This document shows, piece by piece, positions 1 to 12,174 of a stretch of DNA of 64,000 nucleotides. Under the pieces are notes generated by a model. The model was given only the letters and a program-made list of their open reading frames with translations. It made no database searches and was not told where the DNA came from. How positions within the stretch are numbered: the stretch's first letter is position 1; each line of letters opens with the position of its first letter. The position numbers and the translations under genes were made by a program. Location: assembly GCA_963681505.1 (NCBI GenBank), contig OY811986.1, positions 2,423,554 through 2,487,553 on the forward strand, read 5' to 3'. The stretch comes from Eunapius fragilis (lineage: Eukaryota > Porifera > Demospongiae > Spongillida > Spongillidae).

Positions 1-90
1 ATGATTGCGCAAGTTGACGTTTTTGCTACCTGATTCTATACGTTTTAAGAACTACATACAACACCAAATCCACCAGAAAAATATAGGAAA

Positions 91-357
91 CAAATAATAA
101 AAACATTCTCTATACGAGAAGGTTGGTGGAATATAGGAATCAAACGTTATGGTGGTGTAAAATGCAAGGGAACAAGGTTTCTGATTGAAAAGGAAAAATG
201 AAATAGACCTATATTAGCATGCACATTTATAAATATAGGTCTATTTCATTTTTCCTTTTCAATCAGAAACCTTGTTCCCTTGCACTTTACACCACCATAA
301 CGTTTGATTCCTACATTTCACCAACCTTCTCATACAGAGAATGTTTTTATTACTTGT
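91..357. mobile_element. Palindromic MITE, copy 1
   Basis: A long imperfect inverted repeat: the left arm reads from TAATAAAAACATTCTC and the right arm ends with its reverse complement, GAGAATGTTTTTATTA. Arms of about 110 bp face each other across a short centre near 225, giving a foldback structure without coding capacity. The same terminal motif, the internal GGTGGTGTAAAA block and the central ATAGGYCTATTTCA motif recur at 25568-25863, so this is a dispersed family. The target duplication could not be settled because the flanks just outside the arms are A/T-rich. It abuts the 3' end of the decayed integrase gene. Confidence 0.8.
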
Positions 358-362
358 AGGCA

Positions 363-1440
363 TTAGATATCATACCAAACATCTCTCCTATAAGGATGTG
401 GTAACAAATGATTACTGGTCAGCACAGCTACATGTACTAGTAAATCATTTGGTATGTAGATGTAGTGCAATGCAGATAGGTGATTTTCATTGATGGGATC
501 CAAAAGGTCATGTTGTTCCATGTAGTAGAAAAGCCAGTACAAAAAAAGAAAGTTGCACAACGATGGCTGCCCTTCCGTAATCGTTCTATTCATTGATTAT
601 GCACAGAACTACCTACAATGACAGAGATCCTGTTAGCCCCTCGGTTTCATAGCATGTGTCGTGCGACTTGAACATTTTCTCTGCCTTGGTCAGTCCTCAC
701 CCGTGAAGGAAAGACCATATTGACCAACTGCACCAAGAAAGAGGTCATAAACAGTGCTGGCACGGTTATTTGTTGAACACTGGAGAAAGAGGATTAGTCT
801 ACTAAATCCATCGATTGCCCCATGTGTGACCATCCGCCAACGAATCAGTTTATGGTACCTATTTGTAGGGTGTATACAAATTGCACACATTATTAAAGGT
901 ATGAGCAAGCCTTAGGTTACCGATTTCTACTTCAGGTCATAGTTAAAGTGAGTGCCCACTGCCACTACAGTCCCTATTGTTACAAACTAAGCCTAAGATC
1001 TCAAACATTACATAACCACACCGAAAAGAGTGTCCATATGACAGTCACTTTATTTGCCAGTCATGCATACATATCAAACAAAAGCCAAAAATAGCTGCCA
1101 AATCCACGTGTAAATGTTACACAGTGTGTATGCTTTACCTTACCTATATGCCACAAAGAATTGGGTCCAGGTACAGAGTATGTGCGCCTGGCAGATACTT
1201 CTCTCCATCTCGAAGCATTATTGATTGGGTCTGTGTTTCTTATTGCTTCTCGCACTCTCTCCCTTGTGACACGATAACCCATAGATCACAGTGTATCCCA
1301 AACCATCGTCTGACCTAGTGATGGGGAACTCCTTTGAATTTGTTGAACAACCAATTTCAACTCACCATCATCAATGTTGTCACCCACACTTTCAATATGT
1401 CCAAATTCTCTTCGTCGACAAAGATAGTCATGCATGACAC
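363..1440 (-). pseudogene. Decayed integrase-core (rve-like) domain gene
   Basis: Three reading-frame blocks on the minus strand resemble a metazoan transposon-derived protein with an RNase H-fold integrase core. The N-terminal block (about 1440-1125) contains REAIRNTDP and RRTYSVPGPNSLWHI. The middle block (about 850-720) contains [20 protein letters not shown] and [10 protein letters not shown]. The C-terminal block (593-363) contains FYYMEQHDLLDP and SALHYIYIP. A stop codon sits in frame just upstream of the SMGYRVTRERV segment (near 1285). A plausible splice donor follows LWHI near 1134, but the best acceptor near 852 does not restore frame. Sequence expected between the middle and C-terminal blocks is disrupted. 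Recognition is by memory of the family and no catalytic triad can be assembled, so this is a non-functional relic. A MITE lies immediately downstream. Confidence 0.7.
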
Positions 1441-2921
1441 CTCCAGAGGTGCCACCTGCAGAGGATCAGGCTCTTTGTCTCGTCTTCTTCCAGAAGCGGT
1501 TCATCCTCCTGTGGCAGCACAAGCTCCTCTGCTTAGCTCAACCCGCCTCCATTGCCCTCCAGAACGCTTAAGCTTATGAGGGAGAAATGTAGTGATTGTT
1601 GGCTCCCAGACAGCTGGGCTGCTGGAATATTCTAGAAGTCTGTGCACATGAACAGAGTTCCATATAAGGCTGTGTGCATGTCTTGGTGTGGAGGTTGGTT
1701 GATTCTAGCTTTCCGCTGCCACAGCTTTCCCAGTGTTACCGAGCGCTGTGCGGAGCGAATACTACACATGCACTAGCACACAGCGTAAATTTTAGCAGAG
1801 GCCTTGAGTTTGTAGTCGCATCGAAAGAGAAAATACATATCGTACATAATGAAGGAAGAATGAAGCTCAGATACTAGTAAGAAGGGACTTAAGACAGATA
1901 GAAGTGTCTATGGGTCTGACTGGCCTCAATTGAAATTAGGCAGAACAAACACCAGCTGATGATTCATCTTCATTTTCTCTATTTATGACTTAATTATTTC
2001 AAAATTTCAGGTCATTTAACCCTACCTTGAGCGAGGAAAAAAAAAACTATATTAAATATAGGCAACGTAATTGTTTCGTTTTGGCACGAATTACATGCCA
2101 TAAGACCATGTATTAATTAATATTTACATGTGTAAAATAAACTCATAGAAATATCAGCATGATCCCTCTCATATCATTCGATTGGTATACAACACTAGGA
2201 GCAACCATTGAATGTAATACAATATTCTATCGTTATGCAACCCATATATGCGGAGTTAAAGCTATTTTGTACAGTATACACATTCATATATACATACATG
2301 CACACTGATTACAGTCTTCTCACCATGTGGTTGCTTTCCCAGTCTGAGCACGTGACACATAGATTTCTTTGTGGGCTTGAATACGATCCTTTAGGGAGAC
2401 ATAAATCTTCCTCTTTGGGGGTCTCTCAGTTGTCAGGTTCAACTTCGTAGGAGTGGTAGAATGAACTTCTATCCCAGCACTTTTGAGTAGTTCATCCCGT
2501 ATGATTTCCATCGCAATGAGCTGATCTATTTTCTTCTTCAGATCTCAACGATCACCTGGATTGAATATGTAAATAAAGTAGCTTAAAAGGATACATAACA
2601 AATGTTACAAACTGCAGCAATATATTTACTCTAAAACTTAGTGCAGGTAGAATGCATTTTTTCTTTTCATATCTGTATACTCAGTATCATCCGTTGCATT
2701 TGATATGATACTTATTTGATCGATCATTAAATGCATGTTCACGAGTACAGTACGTATGATTTACAGATCTAGCTACCCATGATATTTAGTTGGTCCTCGC
2801 GTGGAGTCTTATGAGAGCTGGCAGCTCTTTCGCTCAGCTAGTCACAAAAATTTGCATGATTTTGTTTTACTCCAATGTACCTTAGATATGCATATATTTT
2901 TTAATGTCCAGCAGATACTAA
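1441..2921. other. No recognisable gene
   Basis: AT-rich sequence without a convincing coding signal. A 63-codon minus-strand ORF at 2320-2511 is lysine-rich and contains KLNLTTERPPKRKIYVSLKD. It could be an isolated exon, but I recognise no family and see no supporting neighbour exons. The remaining short ORFs look like chance. Confidence 0.4.
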
Positions 2922-3703
2922 TTCATACAGTAGTCTCGGCCCCAGACCCAACGGACGCAGCTGCAGATGGATTACATTGATCACTGCCACACATCAGTAG
3001 GGTCTGGTGACACTGGCAACAAATTTGTGGCCAACCAGGTAGGAATTTCATCCTGCCAATCAGATTGCAGCAATGCACTAATTAGCATTCTTCACGTGAC
3101 TGTCACGCACTTGCAATGAATCAAGACGTAATCACCCTAGCTGCTAGAGACCTTGGATACGAAGACGTGTCTTCCAAACAGTGCTCAGTTGTACAAGCCT
3201 TCTTGGACGGTCATGATGTGTTTTTTTGCCTCCCAGCCGGTAGTGGGAAGTCTTTGTGCTACTGGATACTTCCCGAAGTATTTGATAGGTTGAGAGGGCT
3301 TGATAGCTATAGCATTGTGGTTGTTGTTAGTCCTCTGAAAGCTCTGATGAGGGAACAGGTAGAAGCACTTAAAGGCAGAGGATCAAGAGTAGTATGTGTG
3401 GGGGACACTTTATACGAAGAGCTAGTACACAATGAAATACAAGGTCGCTATCAATTCCTTTTTTTTTGCAGCTGCCATGCAGCTGTATTCGTCACGCATG
3501 ACGAATCCATTACGATTATTCACCAAGTCACAAATGTATTCACCCCTTTATGCGCGTGACATGCGTGTGACTAATTGTTAATTATGGCATTCCTCGGACC
3601 ACGAATTTGTTGCCAGTGTCATCAGACCCTACTGACGCGTAGCGGTGATGTAATCCATCCGCAGCTGCGTCCGCTGGGTCTGGGGCCGAGACTATTCATA
3701 CAG
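2922..3703. mobile_element. Mutator-like (Pack-MULE-type) element 1
   Basis: The element proper is 2931-3694 (764 bp). Its left end TAGTCTCGGCCCCAGACCC and the reverse complement of its right end match closely. Inverted similarity continues for about 110 bp and more weakly to about 180 bp, stopping just before the ATG at 3116. It is flanked by an exact 9-bp direct repeat TTCATACAG (2922-2930 and 3695-3703). Long terminal inverted repeats plus a 9-bp target duplication are typical of the Mutator superfamily. No transposase is present. The interior holds a fragment of a RecQ-like helicase, so the element looks like a non-autonomous gene-capturing copy. A second element at 16505-17407 has related termini and its own 9-bp duplication. 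Confidence 0.8.
3112..3480 (+). pseudogene. Captured RecQ-like helicase N-terminal fragment
   Basis: The ORF starting at 3116 reads into the first helicase motifs of a RecQ-like ATPase. It has a motif-0-like segment with a glutamine (SSKQCSVVQAFLDGHDV), a Walker A variant LPAGSGKSLCY, and the motif Ia-like VVSPLKALMREQV. Family-like sequence ends at GRYQFLFF (about 3468), where relatives continue into motif II. The following residues read into the element's right inverted repeat. The DEAH box and all later motifs are absent, so it cannot be an active helicase. The ATG lies just inside the left inverted repeat, so transcription would have to start in the element. I infer a captured first exon; a full-length host paralogue would be elsewhere in the genome. 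Confidence 0.75.
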
Positions 3704-4200
3704 TACTTGCCTACACACATATGAAGTACCAACCCAAGGTACGTCAACACTTCCGTTTCCGTCAATGCGCGCAAACATTGTTGCGTATTCTTACCAGATC
3801 TTGCAAGCCCCTCTCCTTCATAAAGCTTCTTCTCGCACCATCTAAACTGTGATATAGCTTCCACATAAGTTTGACCACCTTGCTGCACACTTTTTTCAGG
3901 AATGACGCTCAGGATTTCATCTTCAAGCCATTATACTAGGACAAAACGTGGCCACGGCAGCGATGTCATTGGAACTTCGTTCTGCTCTCACCACGCCGAT
4001 CGCAAGAGAAAATAAAATAAAATAAAACATGTGCAGCATCACGTGCTCGTGTTTTTGTTTTTTTTTTTTATATGGTGGATGCATACGCAACTCCATCCAA
4101 TTTGAGTTTTCAGATCCACTGTCAAAACTTGCGACAAGCAGAACCACACGCTACAGGATAAATAAGAAACGGCGTTGTGTCGCGTCTAATGGGGAAGCTA
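3704..4200. other. No recognisable gene
   Basis: A minus-strand ORF over 3622-3888 overlaps the end of the Mutator-like element and gives no recognised domain. A poly-T/A stretch near 4060 and ordinary AT-rich DNA fill the rest. Codons around 4140-4235 on the plus strand may be the degraded N-terminus of the transposase relic that follows. Confidence 0.35.
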
Positions 4201-4235
4201 GTCAAGCGTTACTGCAAATCCAGACAGTCAGTGTG

Positions 4236-7200
4236 TAAATCATGGTTCTGTTCTGGAACACGTAGGATGTAATGATATAGATGAAAGCATTGAAACCGTG
4301 ACAGAAGAGCCAATCAACGTTCCTGAACATGATATGATGTTGGAGCAGGATTTTGTGCCTATAGTGCCAGATTTAAGCCTATTACCAAGTGATTATGATT
4401 TAAATCCAAGCAATTTCTCTGAGCGTTTAGCCAATGATGATTCGCCCATTGAGACAAATTTTATATCAGAAGTGTTTCATGATGAGCAAGTTCATTTAGC
4501 ACCATTGATTTCCGAACCTTCAGATGTCTATATACTCCTAATGCAATACACCGTGCAACACAATTTAACACAGGAAGCAGTATTAGACCTTCTTAACCCA
4601 TATTTTTCATGCCAAAAATTGACTTGCCATCATCTGTGCATATATTCAATTAACCTTTTATAGCGATGACCTTTCCTCTTGCTTTTCATTATTTTTGTAA
4701 CAACTGTATTCAAGATGCATATGTTTCCAAAGATACACAACACTGTCCTAAGTGTAAAGCCACACTACTATCGATGGGATCAAGATCGACATTTGTAGAG
4801 CTTCCATTGGAGTTGCAATTTCAAAATTTAGACATCACATTTTCGTGCAGGATAGAACATAAATTACAGTATACATGTATGCACATTTCACTAATTATTT
4901 CTTTTGCATTGTAATCATGATCTATAGTGCATGCATATAAATAAATAATATTATTATTATTATCTTATTACAGGATGTTGGGAAGATATATCTCAGACAT
5001 CGGTGTGAAAGAAGAAGTCAGTACTGTGATGTGGAGAAAGAAGTCAGTGCTGGGATGTTGTACAATGGTGCTTTAGTATCGTACACTAATTAAGGCCAGC
5101 TGGATTCCTAAGCAACAAAATTGTTGTATCATTAACTCTTAATGCAGATGGTATTCCAGTGTTTCTTCTCATTGTGGCCAATCTACCTTCAAGTAAGTGA
5201 GCCTCCTATTTTAAAAAGGTAATATATAGTACAGCATTAATTAAGAGTCGATCGGTATGTACCCTATATATTATATACATCAATTCTATAAATTGTAAAT
5301 CATTCAGATCAATTAGTTACATCTTCATACAGGCACTTAATAGAGAACAGACTGGTAGCTGGTCTCTGGTATGTAAAGGGAAACCAGAGATGGCTTTTGT
5401 ATTAAAATGTTTAGGTAACACTTTGGCAAGGTTATACTCTGAAGGTAATAATAATTAAATGTTTGCATATTGTACATGGTTCATACCATTATTATAATAA
5501 CTTTAAGATGTACATACCATACGCATGGTAATATTAATATTAGTACAAGGTCATGAAGGACTAAGTTCCCTTGCCAGGATGGCTCACATGTACTGCATGT
5601 ATACATGCAGCTTGCAGGTGTTGAAGTTACTTTAAGAGATAATCACTGTTTCAGAAGTCAAGTAGTGCTTGTAGGCTGCACGTGTGATTTACCAGCAAGA
5701 GCTCAGCTCACAAATGTGGTGCAATTTAATGGCTATTATGATGCCTGCGTTGCACTAAAAAAGGTCACTAGTATACAGTTTTGCAAAATTTTAAACTTGC
5801 ACTATTTTTTATTAATTAAAGAGCAGTAGTTAAAACAGCAAATAATGGACAAGTGATGACATTTCCATGTAAACTTGAAGATCCAACTGGACCATTAAGA
5901 ACCTGCGAGCAATACTGGCAAATGATGCTGTACTTTCTGGATCTCCTGTGGGTGGATTCAATGTATATCATTATGATTATCCAGTTAATTTTTTTCTATG
6001 CACTACTTTTACTATATACAGGTCCTTGGTATAAATGGGTCTTTATGGTTGGCAACAATTCCACAGTTTAATATTATTGTGGGTGTGAGCTCTGATTACA
6101 TGCATCTACCCAGTGTCTCTTGGAATAATTCTACTTCTACTGCATCTTTGGTTCAATTCAAAACATTCTAAGCAACCATGGTATCTGCAATGTCACATTG
6201 TGCCATTACTCCATCTGATGAAATATTAAGAGCACCTATAGAAGTATTGAAAGAACCTTAAAATATTGGAAAGGTATATACAGTGCATTGTTCATGCATA
6301 TATATGTACCTATATTGCCTGCATGTGTGCATTTATGCATATATTTTTATTCACTGTAGCGTACGAACTACAAACATGGTTACTACATTACAGCCGTGTA
6401 GTACTGCAAGGGTTTGTGAACAGAAATTATTACCAACACCATCTCTTACTTGTGCAAGGCATAACTTGCTATTGAAAGACACTGTGGAGGAAGGAGACAT
6501 CACAAAGAGTGGAGAATTAGTAAAGCACTACACTATCTATTTCCGGTTTTGTATGGTAACCATTTTCATGCATGCAGTATATAAAATACTAGCATTTATA
6601 AATGCTTGTATGTGTTCTTGTGATAGATGACAGATACTGTTCAATGAATATCTGTGGACTTCTACATCTTCCAGATGTAGTGAAGTCTTTGGGCCCACTT
6701 TGGGCTCATTCATGTTTCTGCAAATGGTGAACTGTAGACAGAACAACGTGTGTTGAGAAGCAGGTACATCCTTTATTAGTATGTTATAAACATAGTTAAT
6801 TATTACAGCTTGTTTATAAATCAGACTGCCAATCGTGTTGGAGTGATATCAATGTTATCACTGCTTGGTAAAAAATTTGCTACTGGTAGCAAAGAGGAAG
6901 AACTTTTTTGGAAAATGTCTTGTTCTATTGGAAGGAGTAAATAGTAATATTGTTTGAAATGTACTTTTTCATAAATGCATGCACAGCATCTGTTTTTTCA
7001 TGCAGTCATTGCAATTTCATATCCGCTGACATCTGTGTCCATGGAAAACCATTGGCACTCGGAGCACATTGCTGTATTTACCAAAGAAGGTTTTTCAATC
7101 CCAGCCAATGATCTTATGGTACTGTACTCCAAAATACATTTCAGAAGCACTGGCAGAATAGCTAAGAGTAAAAGAAAGTTACGCGCAGGCCTTAGTAATA

Positions 7201-7280
7201 ATTTGGGAATTGTATTCTGTGCTCAAGCTGTCATAATATGTTACGGAGAGCTATTATTTACATGTGTGAATTGAGCAATA
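4236..7280 (+). pseudogene. TNP2-like (CACTA-type) transposase relic with introns
   Basis: Successive plus-strand blocks match, in order, a widespread metazoan transposase-like family related to plant TNP2. They are: an acidic N-terminus with YTVQHNLTQEAVLDLLNP (4300-4600); a zinc-ribbon-like CNNC...CPKC block and STFVELPLELQFQ (4690-4840); LTLNADGIPVF (about 5140); AGLWYVKGKPEMAFVLKCL (about 5365); VGCTCDLPARAQLTNVVQFN (5660-5740); EDPTGPLRT (about 5878); FNIIVGVSSDYMHLP (about 6070); GLLHLPDVVKSLGPLWAHSC (about 6655); and a C-terminal block after 7000. GT-AG-like junctions occur, for example GTAAGTGAG near 5193. A +1 frameshift near 4605 and several stops mean no intact product. The family assignment is from recognition of these motifs; no CACTA ends were located. 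Confidence 0.7.
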
Positions 7281-10200
7281 CAATTATACTCCTTACATTC
7301 CGACAGAAGAAATGCTGAGTAATGATTGTACCATTGACCAGCACATTACAAAGCTACATCTACCTTATGTTGATACATGAATTATTTATGCACATTATAC
7401 TTTTACTGTGGAAATATTTTCATTTTAAATATGCAGTGCAATGACTGGAAGCTTGAAGTGCATACCTATGAATTTTATCAAGGACAAATGCATACTGATG
7501 AGTTACAAAGAAAAGAAATAGAATAGATATGCAGTTTGAACAACATTCATGTTCTGCATGACATAAGATCGAGTCACTTTTTTCTCTTTGTGTTCCTCGG
7601 TGACAGCTTTCACTCAACATGTAATACCACGTCTTTACCCTATTCCTCATTGCCCAATCGTTCATATCTTTATCATTCAAATAGCCAATTCAAAAGCTAT
7701 CCTGGGCTGTGGTAAGGAATTATATGTAAAACATCTGCGCATAGATGCCTTGCACGCAGTTTCTGCTCATGTATACATAATGAAGGTAATGACAACTAAG
7801 AACATGCAGACAGAGCTGAAGAGTTGCAAAATATTTTATAATATAATTTATAACAAGCGTGTGAAGGCTATTTTCTGTACAAACAATGGATATGCTTATA
7901 TAGTAATGCATCCATGACAACCTCACAACCAATTAATTAATAGACATATGCATGTGTATGAGATCACTACAACAATATGACAAGCTTGTCATTAACTGCG
8001 TAAAATCTCGCAACCAACTGCAACCTTCTACAACCAAATGATAAGCTTGTCATAAACTGCTTTGACAAACTTACAACCAACTACAACCTATCTGCAACCT
8101 TCAAAAACCATTCAAGAAGCATGTTTATCTGACAAGGTTGTAAACAAGGTTGCCGCAACCATGTGGCAGGCCTATCACAAGCTGTTCATTTTTACTTGGG
8201 ACGCTTTGATGGTTACAAAACAAAGTCGATGATTCCATGGCCTTGCGGATTCTGAATGGGTTGAGCTCCTACCACAAAGCAAAGGGGTTTTTCACCCTTC
8301 CAGAGGGTTAATATTCCGCCTTTGAATGCCGTGGCAGAGAAGTACTTGTGTATATTGCGCTCATCTCTGTGTAAACAAAGCCATGTGCAGCAGATTTTAA
8401 TAATAAAACTGATTTGTTATGGCGGAACCGGTGTCAGAAGGTGAAAGAGTGTTTTGCACAGCACTTACAAGTGAGAAATAACACTTTGTAACTATTTCGT
8501 ACCACATTCTGCAGTTTTTCATTGTGAGGTCTGAAAACAAAGCTTTGCGCAAAGATGAAGCTAGGCTATTGAGACATCGTCAATTAAATGCGGAAGCATC
8601 TGTCGTACGTTGAGGTGCTTGTGATTGATGATCCTTCCCACACTGACTCTCAGTGAGAGTACACATTGCGTTATTAACCGTTGGCCAATGCTGTGATAAT
8701 TTCCTTGTTCTTATATAGGGGATGAAAAATTAAAGTGATGTATTCCAGACTAGCGGAGACCTTTATGATGAGAAGCTACATGTATTCTGAATCTGATTTA
8801 GATGTTAAACATGAAACAGGCAAGCTAATTGACTGCATATCTGTGTATGATGGTATATGGCTACAGACAATGAAGTAAGGTTTAGGGACTCGCTGATTCA
8901 TCGCACTGAAAACCATTATCCATTTCCAAGCGGGATTTCTCCGTACCATAAGCAGATCATACCAGGTCTGATATCGGGCTGTATTATATTATGTGGGCTG
9001 GTTTGTAATAGCTAAATATACTCAGTCACTTGACTAGCCGGATGATATTTATTGTACACAAAAAGGTTATTACATAATCATATTACTCTAGTGTTCAAAA
9101 ACAAGCCTTGACATTTCATTTTCTTCTCTTTCTTGTGTGAACTTGCACATTTCTTTCCACAAACTTACATGCTTCCTCACCTTCATGGACAATGGAAACT
9201 GCTGCAAGTATGTTGCTGCTATCCACTGAGAGGATGGGTCGTGCCAATGAGAACAATGGACAGTCAAACCCATTCAAAAGTGGTGTTCTATCAGCCAGAA
9301 CTATTGCTTTGAACCCTCGCATGAAGCACATAGTTGCACCACTAGATGTTAGCTGGCATGTTGTAAGGAGTTGACCATACATGAACTAGAGGTACATAAA
9401 ATGCATTGCGTATTTTGCAGACATGATCATTGTACTGCTGCACGGAGTTAACTTAACATAATCACTGCTCATTGTTGTGATAAACCATTGCTCTGCACTA
9501 CAAAACAGCCTGATGACGTACATCACTAAAGTCCAGGCCGAGTATTTGCAATGGAGGATCCTTTGTAAAAAGTTGGCTGAATGTTACTAATGAGAAATCT
9601 TGTATCAATTTTGACTAATCAACAGGTACAACCTTTTAGGAAACCTGTGAAGGGTATGGATGTGCCCCATGACTTAAAGTGCTATACAGTTCAAACCTTT
9701 CATCCTAGCCTGATTCATAGAGATTTGTTGTATTATTTAAAACTTTTATGGGGACAGAGTTGAAGAATTGTTGATCTGCATTTGTGTTGTAGAGCTCACG
9801 AAACTCACTGCCACATCTAAAAAACAGCATATTATTTTTAAACAAAACTATTACAATAATTACTGTTCATTCATGCTGAAGAGGCCACGTTCACAGATAT
9901 AATGAATGTGATCCACATGAGCCAAAGTGGTTAGCTATATCTCTGCTGGGAGCAAGTTATTCCCATAGATGTTCTGTAGCCAAACCATAGAACTGAATGA
10001 TTCACACGACATAATAAAATATATTAGACAGGTTATTAATATACATTCTTTACCATTCTGCACTAAATGCAGATAATGGCCCATAGTCAAGCATATAGAC
10101 AACCAGATGTAGAAGGTAGTGTGTTTTTTATTTATGGACCAACTTTAGCATGTGAGCCATGCAATAATTATCCATATACTCTTGGCAAATGTGCCACAGT

Positions 10201-11172
10201 GTTCGGCTTGTGATGGCTCAAAATGGCAACAGTATGGCACATGAAATACCTGCATGAACATAAACTTAAAACTGAGAACACTCATTTACCATGAAAGGCT
10301 CAGCTGCACTTATTTTGGCCAGAAGATAGATATGGATGGAGAACGAAATGGCCATTTGTGCCCATACCTTATAATCTCTATCAAAAAATGACTTGTAATA
10401 TCTGCACACATTGCCATGCACTTTCACACTAAATCCAGACATGTTAAAAGTAGATACTCGTGTGAGCTAGGGGAACTTGCAGTTTATGTGTTTTTGACAA
10501 CGTAGGCATCATGGCTCAAGAAATATTTGCATGCCCCCAGTAACTTCCACAGGAATGCATCTGTAAAAATAATTAATGTATGTGAATGTTTTGTTACAGT
10601 TATAATTTACAGCTAACTTAGGTCTGCTTGGATGTAAAGGAATGAATTTGGGACATCCCTCAATCCTACCTCAGTGCTCTACTCAGATTTGTCCTTATCT
10701 GTAGACTGGGATTATAATTCCTGTATTTGCTGCAAAGACTTTTCCCTAGTTCTTTCTTCACAGATTGAACATGGTGTAGCATCTGTCAACCTAAATAAAA
10801 TTTTCTTATTAACCCATACAAATAAATTTCAGCTGCACACACCATGCGAAAAACTGCAGTATTTATTTGCTGAGCTCCAAAGATGGTTAAGCAGTCGAGA
10901 TGCACGAGGGTTGTCACATGAGGTAAGGAAGAGAAGCAATCACAAAACTGTTTCCTTGTAATACAAGTCATAAACCATGAGGCAATCAAGTTCAAGCTGT
11001 TGCAGTTGTTGTGCAACACAATCTGTCATATCAAGCACATCCATAAGGTCCCAAAATGAATGTTAGTAATTTCATGCATTGGCAAACCAGCTAGCATAAT
11101 GTATCAGCATTCAAACTTATGCCACTTCTTACATTTATTACGATGCTCTTACAATCCTGGCAACCGTAAAGG
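7281..11172. other. No confident gene; one short tandem duplication
   Basis: No coding region could be supported. Around 7978-8108 an approximately 62-bp unit (AAGCTTGTCATWAACTGC followed by CAACCAACTRCAACC) is present twice in imperfect tandem. An ATG at 8419 opens a 20-codon frame, MAEPVSEGERVFCTALTSEK, that could be a first exon but has no visible partner. A minus-strand ORF at 9116-9382 (88 codons) is the longest here and might be another transposase C-terminus. I could not tie it to a family. Confidence 0.35.
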
Positions 11173-11449
11173 CAAGGGCGGATCCAGGAATGTTGGATGG
11201 GGGGAGGGGGGGGGGGGGGGGGGGGGGGGGGCACCAATTATAAAAAGTCACAATGAAGTGGAAAATGGGCGTGTTCACCGAAAGGGGGTAGGTGTGGGAG
11301 GGGCCCTCCCGCGCGAAGTGCGGAGTCTTTTGGTAGCTATACGTTCATTATGCAATTTAAAATGCTATATTGCGCAGCTATGAATATATAATAAGACGAA
11401 CGAATGGAATGGGCTAGTGCCCCTTCCCTCCCCCCCGGATCCGCCACTG
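11173..11449. mobile_element. hAT-like MITE with internal poly-G
   Basis: The left end CAAGGGCGGATCC pairs with the right end GGATCCGCCACTG, a terminal motif common to small hAT-type elements. A short direct repeat AAAGG flanks both ends, shorter than the usual 8-bp hAT duplication, so the superfamily call is tentative. The interior contains a G-rich homopolymer tract (about 11198-11231) and no coding sequence. A related left end (CAGGGGTGGATCCAGGA) appears near 61609. Confidence 0.55.
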
Positions 11450-11999
11450 AAAGGGTTGAATTTGCCATCATTACAGTGTGTATGGTTTACCTGTAACAAC
11501 CACAACTACTTACCGTAAGAGGAAAATTACGGGAACGTAATGGGTCAAATTTTTTGGTTGTATATGGCGCGAATCGTTTGCTCTGCTCTTCGCGTGATAC
11601 TTTTTGCTGAAATACACGGCAACACAATGTATCCCTTCACTAGAATACTCTTTTTTTTATTATATAGAAGCTGATCTCATTTCCAACTAGCCTACATTGT
11701 GTGCGAGTAGTCGTTATGATATCGGAAGTCTACGGTTAGTGAATCTTGATCGATCCTGTGTTTTTTGTTCATCCTCACAATGAGGCTATAACCGTTTGCA
11801 ACCGATTTCTGCCATTCACAGATGATGAGCTATATACAAACATGATCTGTTTTGCGTAGGCCTAGGGTATTAAACAGGATAAATAGGTTTCAATAGAGCG
11901 GTACTATCGTCTGGAATTCGAACCCGCCTGGTATAACTTTGTAAGTTCAGTATTTTTTTTAGGTATAAGGGTAAATGGCTGTGCTCAAATTACTAATTA
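11450..11999. other. No recognisable gene
   Basis: Ordinary AT-rich sequence. A minus-strand GGGTTCGAATTCC at about 11911-11928 resembles a tRNA B-box, but no cloverleaf can be drawn. Confidence 0.4.
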
Positions 12000-12174
12000 G
12001 GGACTCTCCATAAAGTACGTCACGCTTTTTTTGACCATTATGTACTCCCCCCTCCTCCCTCGTCACGCATTATCCCATACTGATGGTATACTTAATGTAT
12101 GCATCTTCACGCTGACTGAGACCCCCCCCCCCCCCCCCCTCCCCTTGCGCGTCACGTAATTTATGGACGGCCCC
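12000..12174. mobile_element. Short MITE with GGRC-CATAAA-type ends
   Basis: The left end GGGACTCTCCATAAAGTACG and the right end (reverse complement GGGGCCGTCCATAAATTACG) form an imperfect terminal inverted repeat continuing through GTCACGC. The interior is about 120 bp, including a poly-C run near 12122-12139. The flanks are AT-rich and a TTA-type duplication is possible but not certain. It is non-coding and too short to assign to a superfamily. Confidence 0.6.

Noticed and set aside
11905..11930. tRNA B-box-like GGGTTCGAATTCC (minus strand) and GAGTTCGATTCC near 12283
   Set aside because: No acceptor-stem partner or A box at the right distance, so no cloverleaf; at most SINE debris.
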